In this document: positions 20,525 through 28,490 of the stretch, piece after piece
Layout: each line of letters starts with the position of its first letter
Numbering within the stretch: position 1 is the first letter of the stretch
Origin: Chrysogorgia sp. JL179-B06
Taxonomy: Eukaryota; Cnidaria; Anthozoa; Scleralcyonacea; Chrysogorgiidae
Assembly (NCBI GenBank): GCA_035772405.1
Contig: JAYKKM010000228.1
Location: 755,001 to 819,000, forward strand
Reading direction: 5' to 3'
DNA length: 64,000 nucleotides
The notes under the pieces: model-generated
The model's input: only the letters and a program-made list of their open reading frames with translations
Database searches by the model: none
What the model was told of the DNA's origin: nothing
Made by a program: the position numbers and the translations under genes

Positions 20525-21211
20525 ATGACTCAAGCCCGAGAAATCAGCGAAGAAGATATTGCCAACATGTTGAGAACAGCCTTTATCAGTGTGCCTACCC
20601 TACAAGACGCCTCTGGACCTATCGTCTTAAACGAGTACTTCTCAACATACACAATGTTCGACCCCGACCCTGAAGGACCACCAAAACGGCTTGGCTCTCA
20701 GATCCGCCATACGAGGTATCTTCTCGACGCTTGGATTGATCTTCGAGAAGACAGAGCCAACGAGCTTGCTGGTATGTTATCTGACATAATCCCTGTGTGG
20801 TGTTACTCACCATTCAAATACCTTATGTTAGCGAGTGATGTCTACTTGAACAACCCTTGTGAGTCCACAGCTACATTACTCGGTAATTTCCTCCAAGTGT
20901 TCTTAGCGACCCTTATGTGGAAACCATGCCCAACCAAAGCCAAAGCGTGGCTAGATCTCGCCGCGAACCGCGACGTTCACGTTTGCAAGGTTGGGTGTAA
21001 TGAGATACTGGGTGTGGATGATATCAGGGACCACGTACTCTCGCCCGCCCACAGACACTTTGCGAGAGACGAAAGCGCGTACGCCTGTTACCCATGCGGT
21101 GTGGCTACCAATAGCCCAATGTGTCGCTCAAGACATGAGAGCTCGAAGACTCATCTTGAAAACTTAGAGCTTCGGCGGATATTCAACAACGAACAACGAT
21201 TTCCACAATGA
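20525..21211 (+). CDS. Unidentified protein with two C-terminal zinc fingers
   Basis: The 228-residue product has an N-terminal helical region without recognised motifs, including a hydrophobic stretch near 115-132. Two possible zinc fingers follow: C154-x3-C158 with H170 and H176, and C188-x2-C191 with H204 and H210, the latter spaced like U1/matrin-type C2H2 fingers. It heads a two-gene rightward block with the thymidine kinase 30 bp downstream. The ATG at 20525 follows a TATAACATA run. No homologue is recognised; nucleic-acid binding is inferred from the fingers. Confidence 0.75.
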   Translation: MTQAREISEEDIANMLRTAFISVPTLQDASGPIVLNEYFSTYTMFDPDPEGPPKRLGSQIRHTRYLLDAWIDLREDRANELAGMLSDIIPVWCYSPFKYLMLASDVYLNNPCESTATLLGNFLQVFLATLMWKPCPTKAKAWLDLAANRDVHVCKVGCNEILGVDDIRDHVLSPAHRHFARDESAYACYPCGVATNSPMCRSRHESSKTHLENLELRRIFNNEQRFPQ

Positions 21212-21241
21212 AAAAAATATTTCTCTGGAGGTATAGTAACC

Positions 21242-21811
21242 ATGAAGAAAATCGGTAAACTAGAAATCGTGATTGGTCCCATGTTTGCAGGAAAAACGAC
21301 GGAGACTCTCCGCAGGTTAGTCACGCTAAGTAAATCAGGGCTCAAAGTCCTTTACATGAACAACACAGGTGACACTAGGCGAACTGACCACGCGTTCTCC
21401 ACACATCGTCAGACCATTGTTGTCGGATCAGACAGTTTACCTGCGAAGTTAATCACCAACCTTCCGAGTTCTTCCGAGATAGCTGACTATGACGTCATTG
21501 GCATTGATGAGGGCCACTGGTACTCTGATCTGTCAGTTATTCGTGAATACATCAAAGCTGGCATTCACGTCATTATTTGTGGTCTCATAACAACAGAGCA
21601 TTTAAAAAGACTTGGTGAGCTCGACACGCTGTTCCCAATGGCAGACGACATCACATTTCTAAAAGCGTATTGCGCTGTTTGTCGTGACACTTACGGAACA
21701 ACTGTTGACGCACCATTCAATTGGAGATACAACCCGGGACCATCATTCGTTGGTGGTGCTGAGCAATATCGCGCAGTGTGCAGACGTCATCATCCTTCCA
21801 CACAAAATTAA
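21242..21811 (+). CDS. Thymidine kinase, TK1 (type II) family
   Basis: The enzyme phosphorylates thymidine to dTMP with ATP, feeding DNA synthesis. The 189-residue protein has the type II layout: P-loop GPMFAGKTT (12-20), a Walker-B/catalytic DEGHWYSD (89-96, in place of the usual DEAQF-like string, with E90 as likely base), and a C-terminal zinc-lasso region. C144-x2-C147 and C180 are present, but the fourth ligand position appears to be His (C-R-R-H) rather than Cys. The YNPGPSFVGGAEQY segment matches the substrate-binding lasso. Length is typical of viral and bacterial type II enzymes. Thymidine kinase is not a standard Polinton gene, so capture from a host or virus is likely. It follows the zinc-finger gene by 30 bp. 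Confidence 0.9.
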   Translation: MKKIGKLEIVIGPMFAGKTTETLRRLVTLSKSGLKVLYMNNTGDTRRTDHAFSTHRQTIVVGSDSLPAKLITNLPSSSEIADYDVIGIDEGHWYSDLSVIREYIKAGIHVIICGLITTEHLKRLGELDTLFPMADDITFLKAYCAVCRDTYGTTVDAPFNWRYNPGPSFVGGAEQYRAVCRRHHPSTQN

Positions 21812-22048
21812 GGGTGTTCTAGAATACCCCACTTTTTTAAATTTAGACATTGGTCACACGAAGCGTCCAATGTCTCACAGAAACATTTTTTCACACAGTG
21901 GTCAGAAGGCTCGTGAAATAAATAGAGAAAGTTTCGCAAACGTTTTTATCGAGTTAAAAAACGTCTTTAAAAAACGTTAGAGCAGTTGTCACCTCAAGTG
22001 TCGTCTCAACAACGAGAACGAGTGCTAATTCGACTTATTACTCGCTGT
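21812..22048. terminator. Convergent gene ends: hairpin and poly(A) signal region
   Basis: Directly after the kinase stop is a small hairpin (GGGTGTTCTAGAATACCCC, 21813-21830) followed by a T run. AATAAA lies at 21917-21922. The interval separates the convergent kinase and BRO-N genes. A 98-codon frame spanning it overlaps the kinase out of frame and is not convincing. Confidence 0.5.
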
Positions 22049-22855
22049 CTAAAAAGTCTCTTTACAATAGCGTCTCTCGTGGTTACTCAACGCTGATTTA
22101 TTTTTAAATTTACGAAGGCAGTGAGAGCACTGAAACCCAACGTCAAAGAAGTATTTTATTACCGCGGTAATAGCGTCGTCGTACGAGTCGCACAAGAGTG
22201 TTAGATAACCAGCGGATTTATATCTAAGCAACAGAGACTCCTGCTCTTTGGACGTCTTGCCTGTGCCACCTGGATTCTTGAACTCAATCACAAGCCCGCT
22301 GTGCTGTCGGTTTGCATTGGCAATAATCAAGTCAGGCGTTCCACGTTGGTAACCTTTTTTCCATGAATTTATTCTTTTACTCGAAGTGTCTTGATTCTCA
22401 CCACAAGCAGCTATCAAAATAGCTTCTGGATAGTATTTCCTTAGAAAACCGACGACTTTCGTGTGGAGATCGAACTCAGTGATCATTTTAAATTGATTGT
22501 GTTTGAGACCAACGTCAGCTAAACTTTTTCTAACGCTTGGCAAGACTTCTGAGTGCACCCACCTTCCAAAGTGTTTCGCGCGCTCCAATTTACTCGAGAA
22601 CGTTAGTGAGTAGACCCCAAGTTCGTTGATAAACGAGGCCTGCTCTATCTTCATTTTACAATCAGGTTCGACGTGGTCGTTGACCGCATCTTTTGGTTGA
22701 GCGTAACCTAGAGCGCTTGCGACTTCTTTCGCTTTGAACCATATGTCACCGTTGTGATTAACCATCGTGATTTGGTGACCATCGAAATCGAATAATCGAA
22801 GTGTTGCGGAAGTCATCGCTATATTATAGTCTCCCACAAAAAAACTACTCGACAT
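22049..22855 (-). CDS. BRO-N / VRR-NUC-like nuclease / zinc-finger fusion
   Basis: This 268-residue protein joins three parts. Residues about 17-112 are a BRO-N domain: FDGHQITMVNHNGDIWFKAK, then VASALGYAQPKDAV and W-V-H-S-E-V-L-P-S-V-R-K. BRO-N is a DNA-binding module of baculovirus and phage BRO/antirepressor proteins. Residues about 134-236 resemble a VRR-NUC PD-(D/E)xK nuclease: G172-T-P-D-L, then V-I-E191-F-K193, then Q205. VRR-NUC enzymes act on structured DNA. Residues 243-264 are a C2H2-like finger (C-x2-C, H259, C264). The first ATG is used; M14 is an alternative. The start overlaps the end of a 46-residue ORF upstream by 11 bp. It may process replication intermediates or the palindromic ends, or attack competing DNA; both are inference. 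Confidence 0.85.
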   Translation of the reverse strand: MSSSFFVGDYNIAMTSATLRLFDFDGHQITMVNHNGDIWFKAKEVASALGYAQPKDAVNDHVEPDCKMKIEQASFINELGVYSLTFSSKLERAKHFGRWVHSEVLPSVRKSLADVGLKHNQFKMITEFDLHTKVVGFLRKYYPEAILIAACGENQDTSSKRINSWKKGYQRGTPDLIIANANRQHSGLVIEFKNPGGTGKTSKEQESLLLRYKSAGYLTLLCDSYDDAITAVIKYFFDVGFQCSHCLRKFKNKSALSNHERRYCKETF

Positions 22856-22985
22856 AGGTGTCAGGTTTTTTATAGATCTGGTTTGTTGTGTACCAATGCA
22901 GCAGGTGCGTTTTATTAGTCCTCAGTTTTCTACGTCGTCTGAAAAAGTTTCTAATGTTACGAACCAGTTTTCTAAGCCAACCCAT
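22845..22985 (-). CDS. Small arginine-rich basic peptide, 46 aa
   Basis: A short frame starts at an ATG at 22985, preceded by TTAAA, and ends at 22845 inside the next gene's start. Its first 25 residues, MGWLRKLVRNIRNFFRRRRK and onward, form an amphipathic basic helix; the rest is polar. It sits 6 bp after the preceding gene's end in a block where genes abut, which supports its being real. Arginine-rich small proteins in adenovirus-like virions condense DNA or disturb membranes, so a core or membrane-active peptide is possible. Evidence is only position and composition. Confidence 0.55.
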   Translation of the reverse strand: MGWLRKLVRNIRNFFRRRRKLRTNKTHLLHWYTTNQIYKKPDTYVE

Positions 22986-22991
22986 TTTAAC

Positions 22992-23198
22992 TTAGGTCAC
23001 GTCTCCTACCACTCCTACTTTGTCTGACTCTGGTAGCGTAATAGGTTTGCCGTAAGTCTTTTTAGACCTCATACCAATCTCAGCGTGGAGCTCGAGAGTA
23101 ACGTCACCGCGACCAAACGATCCACCAGCTTTGAACATGTGGTCAGTCGTTTTATTTATTTTATATATTTCATGAGGTCTCGAAAAACATGCTCCCAT
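22992..23198 (-). CDS. Small protein with MGACFS lipid-anchor signal, 68 aa
   Basis: The N-terminus MGACFS fits the N-myristoylation pattern (Gly2, small residue, Ser6) with Cys4 available for palmitoylation, as in membrane-anchored signalling and viral matrix proteins. The remaining 60 residues are polar with no recognised domain. Its ATG follows immediately on the stop codon of the fibre-like gene (TAA then ATG with no spacer), arguing for a tightly organised block. Targeting to a host membrane is inferred from the acylation motif. Confidence 0.7.
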   Translation of the reverse strand: MGACFSRPHEIYKINKTTDHMFKAGGSFGRGDVTLELHAEIGMRSKKTYGKPITLPESDKVGVVGDVT

Positions 23199-24149
23199 TT
23201 ACTTTACACCATATTCCTTCATCATTTCTCCACCCATGATTATGATGTCTCGGTTCGTCATGTAACCACTCACGATTTTCACACCGTAGAATTCTATCAA
23301 CGATGGGTATGCATAAGGTGCGAGTGGTATTCTTGGTCGATGTATTCCAAAAATCGTTCCATAAGGTGTGCCTATCTTTTTCATATTCGCTATGAAGTCT
23401 GAATCGGTTGACTTAACGTTGTTGACCCTGACATGTGAGTTGCTCATTTGCCAGTGTATTGATATCATATGCATTTTACTTATGTCAACGCCACTCGGAA
23501 TAGTGCATATGCTCTCCATTGCTGGGATGCTACCACCATACGCGAGTCCATTAGTCATACCAGTCTTGTACCCTATGAACTTATCCCACTGACCGTCGTC
23601 GTTTGATATAATTGTCTCCCAATTTGATCCAGCGGTGCGAGTAGGTAACCTCACCACAACAAAAATGGAGAGATCACACCATTGCATACTCGGACAATTA
23701 AAATGGAGACCTGACTCAAGTGGGATTGGTGTTAACACAGGGGATAGAAAACTTTGGCTTACACTGCTGATGCCGACAATAGGACCATAAGCCGGGTTGT
23801 TTTGCACTAATTTACTTGTTTCACCAATGGCTTTCACTTTGTTTGAACCATTGGTGTGAAACTCCACGTTTTTCAAGGCGTGTGTGCTAACGTTGAAGTC
23901 GAGCACGACACTATAGGACTGACTCTTGAGGAAACCCGCTAACAATTGCTCTAGAGTTCTTTTATTGGTAGCATCTGAGTCATCGACTGGGTCTGCCACG
24001 TTTTTTATTGCTGAGCCTTGCATGTCTATTATTCCAGACATCCTCCCACCGGTCGCACTTAACTTAGGATCTTCGTCCAGATGCCTTTTCGTTCTCTTTA
24101 GTATTTTATCGTGAGGGTCGTCAGACTCATACCCATAGTTTAGACTCAT
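23199..24149 (-). CDS. Fibre/spike-like protein with lectin-like C-terminus
   Basis: The 316-residue protein has an N-terminal segment (39-63) with MQGSAIKNVADPVDDSDATN. This matches the repeated signature of phage and viral tail-fibre proteins, where D-M-x-x-x-x-I-x-N-V-x-D-P-x-x-x-x-D-A-x-[TN]-K precedes a trimeric stalk. Residues about 150-310 are beta-rich with aromatic strands (WCDLSIFVVVRL, HMISIHWQMSNSHVRVN), consistent with a concanavalin/LamG-type jelly roll. A virion surface protein that could contact host cells is inferred; receptor and host are unknown. It lies 2 bp after the 500-residue membrane protein gene. No frame damage is seen. Confidence 0.7.
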   Translation of the reverse strand: MSLNYGYESDDPHDKILKRTKRHLDEDPKLSATGGRMSGIIDMQGSAIKNVADPVDDSDATNKRTLEQLLAGFLKSQSYSVVLDFNVSTHALKNVEFHTNGSNKVKAIGETSKLVQNNPAYGPIVGISSVSQSFLSPVLTPIPLESGLHFNCPSMQWCDLSIFVVVRLPTRTAGSNWETIISNDDGQWDKFIGYKTGMTNGLAYGGSIPAMESICTIPSGVDISKMHMISIHWQMSNSHVRVNNVKSTDSDFIANMKKIGTPYGTIFGIHRPRIPLAPYAYPSLIEFYGVKIVSGYMTNRDIIIMGGEMMKEYGVK

Positions 24150-24151
24150 TA

Positions 24152-25642
24152 CTACTTCAAGGTGTATTTGGTTAGCAGATAGCCAGATACCGCTGAGAAC
24201 CCTAACACTATCGCCAGCGTTGTCGTGTCTGACTCGCTTGTGGTGGTGGCCACTGTTTTTCTCACAGGGAGTGGTGCCGCACTTTTTTGGTAAACTTTTT
24301 TAGCCACGAGATTAGTTGGCGCCGTCACATTTTCTTGGTGAGCTTTTTTCTTCACGGTTGTTGGTACTACTAATGAGTGAGTCACCACATTTTCTTGGTG
24401 GACTTTTTTAGCCGTAATTGTTGGTGTTGTTGCATTCAAGCTAGTGTTCACCCCAAATCTCATGGACTCTGTGGCAATCTTTAGTAAGTTGTTGTACCCA
24501 GCGATTTTATTCTTGAGAATCACTAGGTTACTCGGCATTAACCACGTACTTGGCGACACTGCAAGATTTTGGACAACGTTGGTGTCTCTAATCGATTTAT
24601 TCATGTTGAGAATCCATGTTGATACGTCATACTGTACAACACTGTCAGCGAACAACTTTCGGAACTCTTGTTGGGTTTCTAAACTTCCTGCAGAACCACC
24701 AACGACTGATACACGTGTTCTCGCTTGCGCACCAAGTGTGGAGTACACAAAGGCTTCTATGCTCTGATTTAGATATTGCAGTCCAATGTTGGTAAAGCCG
24801 TCTGACAATCGCGCGACGTATCGTTTGTAATCATTATGGATGTCGTTGAGTGTGTAGACTCTGGATTCGCCTAAAGTGCCATCGCTCAGGACTTTATTCT
24901 GGTAGTAGTGCCTTCTGGGAATCTTGGAAATCTTACCATACAATTCGGAAGCGTTGAATTCTCTACTTATTGATTTCATGGTCTCACCACCTTCCATTCT
25001 TCTGAGAAGTCTCCTAATGGTGAAGTACAAATGAAATCTCATCACGCTTGTGACCACGGGGTGGACTTCTTGTGACACTGATAAATGTTGCAGTGACACC
25101 CCACAACAGAAACTCGCACAATACGTCGCAAACACAACGCGGTAGTAAGATTCGTTGTCATCCCACTCTGATTTTGTCTTTGATGTAGTGATTTGTAAGG
25201 TTGGTAGCTTTGACATGAAGTAGCTATTTTGGTTAACAAAGACTTTAAAGTTATTCACTGGATAATTTAGCACATTTTCTGTTGGATAACCATCCCAAAG
25301 CCCCCAGTGGTTTTTATGACCTTTTGGTAGTGGTTGGATAGTTCCACCACCTTGCCATATTATTGGGAACTTACTATTGTGTAGCCACTTCCACATGCTT
25401 TTATCATTTTTGAAGGTTGTGCTGGTTATGTCCGTGCTGAGGATGTCGTTGTTTCTGAAATATATGTCGACACTCATGATCTTACCATCTTGCAAAATAT
25501 TTGGATAGAACTCAAATTTGCTTAAAGTGGCGTGGGGGTACTTTTTGATGAGGTCTGCCTTTGCGTCGTGTGCAGCCTTTGATGTGTTAGCCATCGCGAG
25601 TTTGTAGTGCTTTCCATAGTAATCATGAAGGGTCTTCTGCAT
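24152..25642 (-). CDS. Large membrane-anchored Polinton protein with KKxxQENV repeats
   Basis: About 500 residues; ATGs at 25654 and 25642 are both possible, and the second leaves more room for the divergent promoter. A long N-terminal region of unknown fold has Trp/Tyr-rich patches (for example W90, W100, W117, W120). The C-terminal third contains three short repeats (AKKVHQENV, KKKAHQENV, AKKVYQKS; about 415-458) in a Thr/Val-rich linker, then one transmembrane segment near 479-497 with a Lys tail. The shape (ectodomain, stalk-like repeats, C-terminal anchor) suggests a virion or membrane-associated structural protein. No family is recognised. It shares a start region of about 25 bp with the divergent minor-capsid gene. 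Confidence 0.7.
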   Translation of the reverse strand: MQKTLHDYYGKHYKLAMANTSKAAHDAKADLIKKYPHATLSKFEFYPNILQDGKIMSVDIYFRNNDILSTDITSTTFKNDKSMWKWLHNSKFPIIWQGGGTIQPLPKGHKNHWGLWDGYPTENVLNYPVNNFKVFVNQNSYFMSKLPTLQITTSKTKSEWDDNESYYRVVFATYCASFCCGVSLQHLSVSQEVHPVVTSVMRFHLYFTIRRLLRRMEGGETMKSISREFNASELYGKISKIPRRHYYQNKVLSDGTLGESRVYTLNDIHNDYKRYVARLSDGFTNIGLQYLNQSIEAFVYSTLGAQARTRVSVVGGSAGSLETQQEFRKLFADSVVQYDVSTWILNMNKSIRDTNVVQNLAVSPSTWLMPSNLVILKNKIAGYNNLLKIATESMRFGVNTSLNATTPTITAKKVHQENVVTHSLVVPTTVKKKAHQENVTAPTNLVAKKVYQKSAAPLPVRKTVATTTSESDTTTLAIVLGFSAVSGYLLTKYTLK

Positions 25643-25666
25643 ATAATATACCATATGTTATACATA
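25643..25666. promoter_or_regulatory. Compact divergent start region
   Basis: Only 24 AT-rich bases (including TATAATATA and TTATACATA) separate the chosen starts of two divergent genes. Promoters must overlap the coding ends or be very short, as in viruses. Confidence 0.4.
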
Positions 25667-26365
25667 ATGCGAAAGTTGACGGTATTCATTGAGGGTGCAG
25701 AAAAAGTTGTGTCCTTTGACAACAGTGTGATGATCTCGAGTGACAACCCATACATTATGGTTAAGACAGCTACTGTGTTTTGGGACTACCATAACACGAC
25801 AAATGACTCCTATATTCGTACCCTAGTGACTATTAGACCAAAGGTACAAAGTTATAGAAATACTATGGTGGGTGAAGGGCACTTTAGCTTCGACACGCTA
25901 GTCAAAACCTTGAAGCTAGGTCTTAGCGAGTATGGGGTGAATCTCGAGATAGAGAAACTGTCACCCACTGGTAAATGCAGGGTTAAGATTGATACCCCAA
26001 CTAATCTCTCCACCCTTGGGCCTCTACTTGGTTTCGCGAGAGGTGACTGGGTTATGGGTGGCTCACAGTGGTACACTAGCCCAAACGAGGTCGATATGTA
26101 TAGAGGTCTGAAGTACATAGAAGTTTCGTGCGACATTGTCGAAACCGAGAGCAATGTGGGTATTGATGGAAAGCGTAGCAATGTGATCACAACGTTGCCA
26201 ATACCCACCGAGCAGCCTTTGAAGGGGTCAGTGCAACGTCATGTGGACATTGAGTCCAAGGTGAGTATTAAAAAAGGTGTTTACTCAAGTATGACGTTTC
26301 GTGTCAAACCAAATAACGGTGCTGTTAAAATTGGCGCGGTGTTATTGGAACTGTATATTATGTGA
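25667..26365 (+). CDS. Minor capsid (penton-like) protein
   Basis: A 232-residue beta-rich protein placed directly before the integrase. The ATG at 25667 (MRKLTVFIEGAEKVVSFDNS) is preferred over one at 25607 because upstream residues would overlap the divergent gene. A central G-P-L-L-G-F motif (about residue 117-122) after a predicted beta region resembles the L-G-F signature seen in Polinton penton-like proteins. A C-terminal strand set (SSMTFRVKPNNGAVKIGAVL) fits a single jelly roll. It would occupy the fivefold positions of a capsid built from the double-jelly-roll protein encoded downstream. Identification rests on length, fold-like pattern and position. Confidence 0.65.
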   Translation: MRKLTVFIEGAEKVVSFDNSVMISSDNPYIMVKTATVFWDYHNTTNDSYIRTLVTIRPKVQSYRNTMVGEGHFSFDTLVKTLKLGLSEYGVNLEIEKLSPTGKCRVKIDTPTNLSTLGPLLGFARGDWVMGGSQWYTSPNEVDMYRGLKYIEVSCDIVETESNVGIDGKRSNVITTLPIPTEQPLKGSVQRHVDIESKVSIKKGVYSSMTFRVKPNNGAVKIGAVLLELYIM

Positions 26366-26370
26366 ATTAT

Positions 26371-27474
26371 ATGGAGCTTGGTGTGGAAACAGAGCAGGGG
26401 TTGAGAGACATCTATTACAATCCTAAGACAGGGTACAGTGGTGTAGAGAGGTTGTATCAAAGTGCATTGGGAGACGGATTGAAAGTAACTAGAAAAACAG
26501 TGAAAGAATGGTTGACAGCGCAGGACACTTACACTAGGTACAAACCTATTGTGAGAAGACATAAATTCCGCGCGACTTTTGTTGGATTTCTTGGTGAGGA
26601 GCTCCAAATGGACTTAGTGGACATGAGTAAGCACTCAAAACAGAATGGCGGTTATTATTGGATATTGACAGGCATTGAAATATTGAGTAGATATGCTTTT
26701 GGAATTGCAGTTTATAGAAAAGACACTAAGAACATGACTAAGGCTGTTGGAAAATTGTTGGTTGACTTTAAAGATCGGTTTGGGGTCACACCTAAGTTAG
26801 CACAATTTGATGATGGACTCGAGTTCTACAATGTTGGTGTGAAAAGTTTGTTGAAAAAACATGGTGTTGGGTATTTCAGCACTAAGAGCGATAAAAAAGC
26901 TGCTGTTGTTGAGCGTTTTAACAGAAGTCTGAAGAGCGTTATGTGGAAGTACTTTTACACCCGTGGGACATACAAATGGATTGACGCTTTGGACCAGTTT
27001 GTAAGCAATTACAATAGCAATGTGAACCGTAGTATTATGATGAAGCCAAAAGATGTCAATAAGTCAAACGAAAGCGAAGTGTGGACCACTTTGTTTGGTC
27101 ACCAATTTGCGGACAACCCATTGCCAAAGTTTAGAGTTGGTCAATCGGTGAGAATTAGTAAATACAAGAGTGTGTTCACAAAGGGCTACGAAGCCAACTT
27201 CACCGAAGAGCTGTTTAAAGTGGTAAAGGTTATTCGTGGTGATCCTAATGTGTACGAAATTGAGGACCACACCGGTGAACAGATTATTGGTAAATTTTAT
27301 GAACAGGAATTATCGCTGGTCAATAAGAAACATGGCGACGATGTGTACAGAGTTGAAAAGGTGTTGAAAAGAAAGAAAGTCAGAGGGAAGAAGATGGCGC
27401 TGGTCAAATGGTTGGGTTATGAGAGCAAACATAATTCGTGGATACCAGAAAGCGATATTCAAAATGTGAGCTAG
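26371..27474 (+). CDS. Retroviral-type integrase with C-terminal chromodomain
   Basis: The enzyme inserts element DNA and makes the 6-bp target duplication. The first true ATG is 26371; the frame is open upstream only through a GTG. The 367-residue protein has the DDE core: D81 in LQMDLVDMS, D147 in QFDDGLEF, and E181 in AAVVERFNRS. A beta-barrel region follows (FRVGQSVRISKYKSVF), then a chromodomain from about 326 to 363 (YRVEKVLKRK, then VKWLGYESKHNSWIPESDI). Chromodomains can steer integration to particular chromatin. The gene starts 5 bp after the minor-capsid stop. Its last 30 or so bases were copied downstream in a tandem duplication (see 28435-28490). Confidence 0.95.
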   Translation: MELGVETEQGLRDIYYNPKTGYSGVERLYQSALGDGLKVTRKTVKEWLTAQDTYTRYKPIVRRHKFRATFVGFLGEELQMDLVDMSKHSKQNGGYYWILTGIEILSRYAFGIAVYRKDTKNMTKAVGKLLVDFKDRFGVTPKLAQFDDGLEFYNVGVKSLLKKHGVGYFSTKSDKKAAVVERFNRSLKSVMWKYFYTRGTYKWIDALDQFVSNYNSNVNRSIMMKPKDVNKSNESEVWTTLFGHQFADNPLPKFRVGQSVRISKYKSVFTKGYEANFTEELFKVVKVIRGDPNVYEIEDHTGEQIIGKFYEQELSLVNKKHGDDVYRVEKVLKRKKVRGKKMALVKWLGYESKHNSWIPESDIQNVS

Positions 27475-27480
27475 TGTAAT

Positions 27481-28431
27481 ATGGCTGAAGGTGGCTTCGA
27501 CGACCTTGAGATGGAAAGATCTGACGAATACAAAGATGTCACTGACGACGAACTAAAGTATAGTCTCGAAAAAGCCACTCAAGATCGCAGACTAGCTCGG
27601 GACGATCCAAACGTCACAGTCGATGAGAAAATTAGACTAATTAGAGTGGAGAGTGGACTGAGGCGTGAACGTGATGTAAGATTTCGTCAACACATGAAGG
27701 AGGATTTTAACGATATTACAACGCGGGTTAATGACATCGTAAGAGATCGTGAAGACGTTGCGAGGAGTGCGCCATTGTTAGACACCACACACGCAGAGTA
27801 CGTCGACATACCTGGACTAACACCAATCGAGAACCGCAAGTTGAGCGCGCTACTTAATCCAAGTGAGAGTGTGATGTCTGAGTCGAGAATAGGCGACACT
27901 GGCACATTGCAAATACAAGCAGACCATTTTCAAGACTCAATAAATGAAGCGAGCGAAAGAATAGCAGAGCTTGATAGAGAGGACCTCACGATCGCAGAGA
28001 ACGAAGAGTATATCGATCTGTATGAAAGAATGGTTGGACTTAGACAGGCTAGAGACATGGTTATTGAACAGCGAGAAATGGAGGAAGTTAGAGAGCAGCA
28101 GGAAGTCGACATTGACAGGTTGCAGAAGTTCAAGAAATGGGTTAGAGAAAATATGGTTGGGTCTAGCGCTTTAGCGATTGCAATAGCTGCAATTATAACA
28201 ACTATCATTATCGCTGGGAGGTCTAATGTTATGAGAGGCGCTATGGTCACGAGGTCGTTTGCACAGGCTGTTAAAAATGCGATAACGAAGATGGGTCCGT
28301 GGGCTGTTGGATTGGCGAACTTAGTTTATGACGCGCTGGTGACAGGCGTAAAGGGCCTCGCTTGGTTAGCTCAAAATCTGTGGGTGTTTGCGGTGACATT
28401 CGCGTGGCTTGCGTACAATTATCTAAACTAG
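27481..28431 (+). CDS. Coiled-coil membrane protein, copy A (316 aa)
   Basis: The N-terminus MAEGGFDDLEMERSDEYKD leads a highly charged, helix-rich region (about 20-220) with coiled-coil character. A transmembrane segment follows (227-247), then an amphipathic stretch (MRGAMVTRSFAQAVKNAITK) and a second hydrophobic segment (292-314). It is a paralogue of the next gene: both begin MAEGG and share the last 110 or so residues at high identity. Related Polinton proteins of this type are unassigned; a virion membrane or membrane-lytic role is conceivable by analogy to amphipathic capsid proteins. It starts 6 bp after the integrase stop, in a GTAATATGG context. Confidence 0.75.
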   Translation: MAEGGFDDLEMERSDEYKDVTDDELKYSLEKATQDRRLARDDPNVTVDEKIRLIRVESGLRRERDVRFRQHMKEDFNDITTRVNDIVRDREDVARSAPLLDTTHAEYVDIPGLTPIENRKLSALLNPSESVMSESRIGDTGTLQIQADHFQDSINEASERIAELDREDLTIAENEEYIDLYERMVGLRQARDMVIEQREMEEVREQQEVDIDRLQKFKKWVRENMVGSSALAIAIAAIITTIIIAGRSNVMRGAMVTRSFAQAVKNAITKMGPWAVGLANLVYDALVTGVKGLAWLAQNLWVFAVTFAWLAYNYLN

Positions 28432-28434
28432 AGA

Positions 28435-28490
28435 GAAAATGTGATTCGTGGGAGTCAGAGAGCGATATTCAAAATGTGAGCTAATGTAAT
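28435..28490 (+). repeat. Duplicated scrap of the integrase 3' end
   Basis: The spacer between the two paralogues contains AGAGCGATATTCAAAATGTG and flanking bases nearly identical to the integrase gene's last codons and the spacer at 27445-27480. It fits the tail of a tandemly duplicated segment running from the end of the integrase gene through copy A. Confidence 0.85.

Noticed and set aside
21684..21980. 98-codon plus-strand frame after the thymidine kinase
   Set aside because: It overlaps the kinase out of frame, has no domain-like pattern, and spans a probable terminator region.
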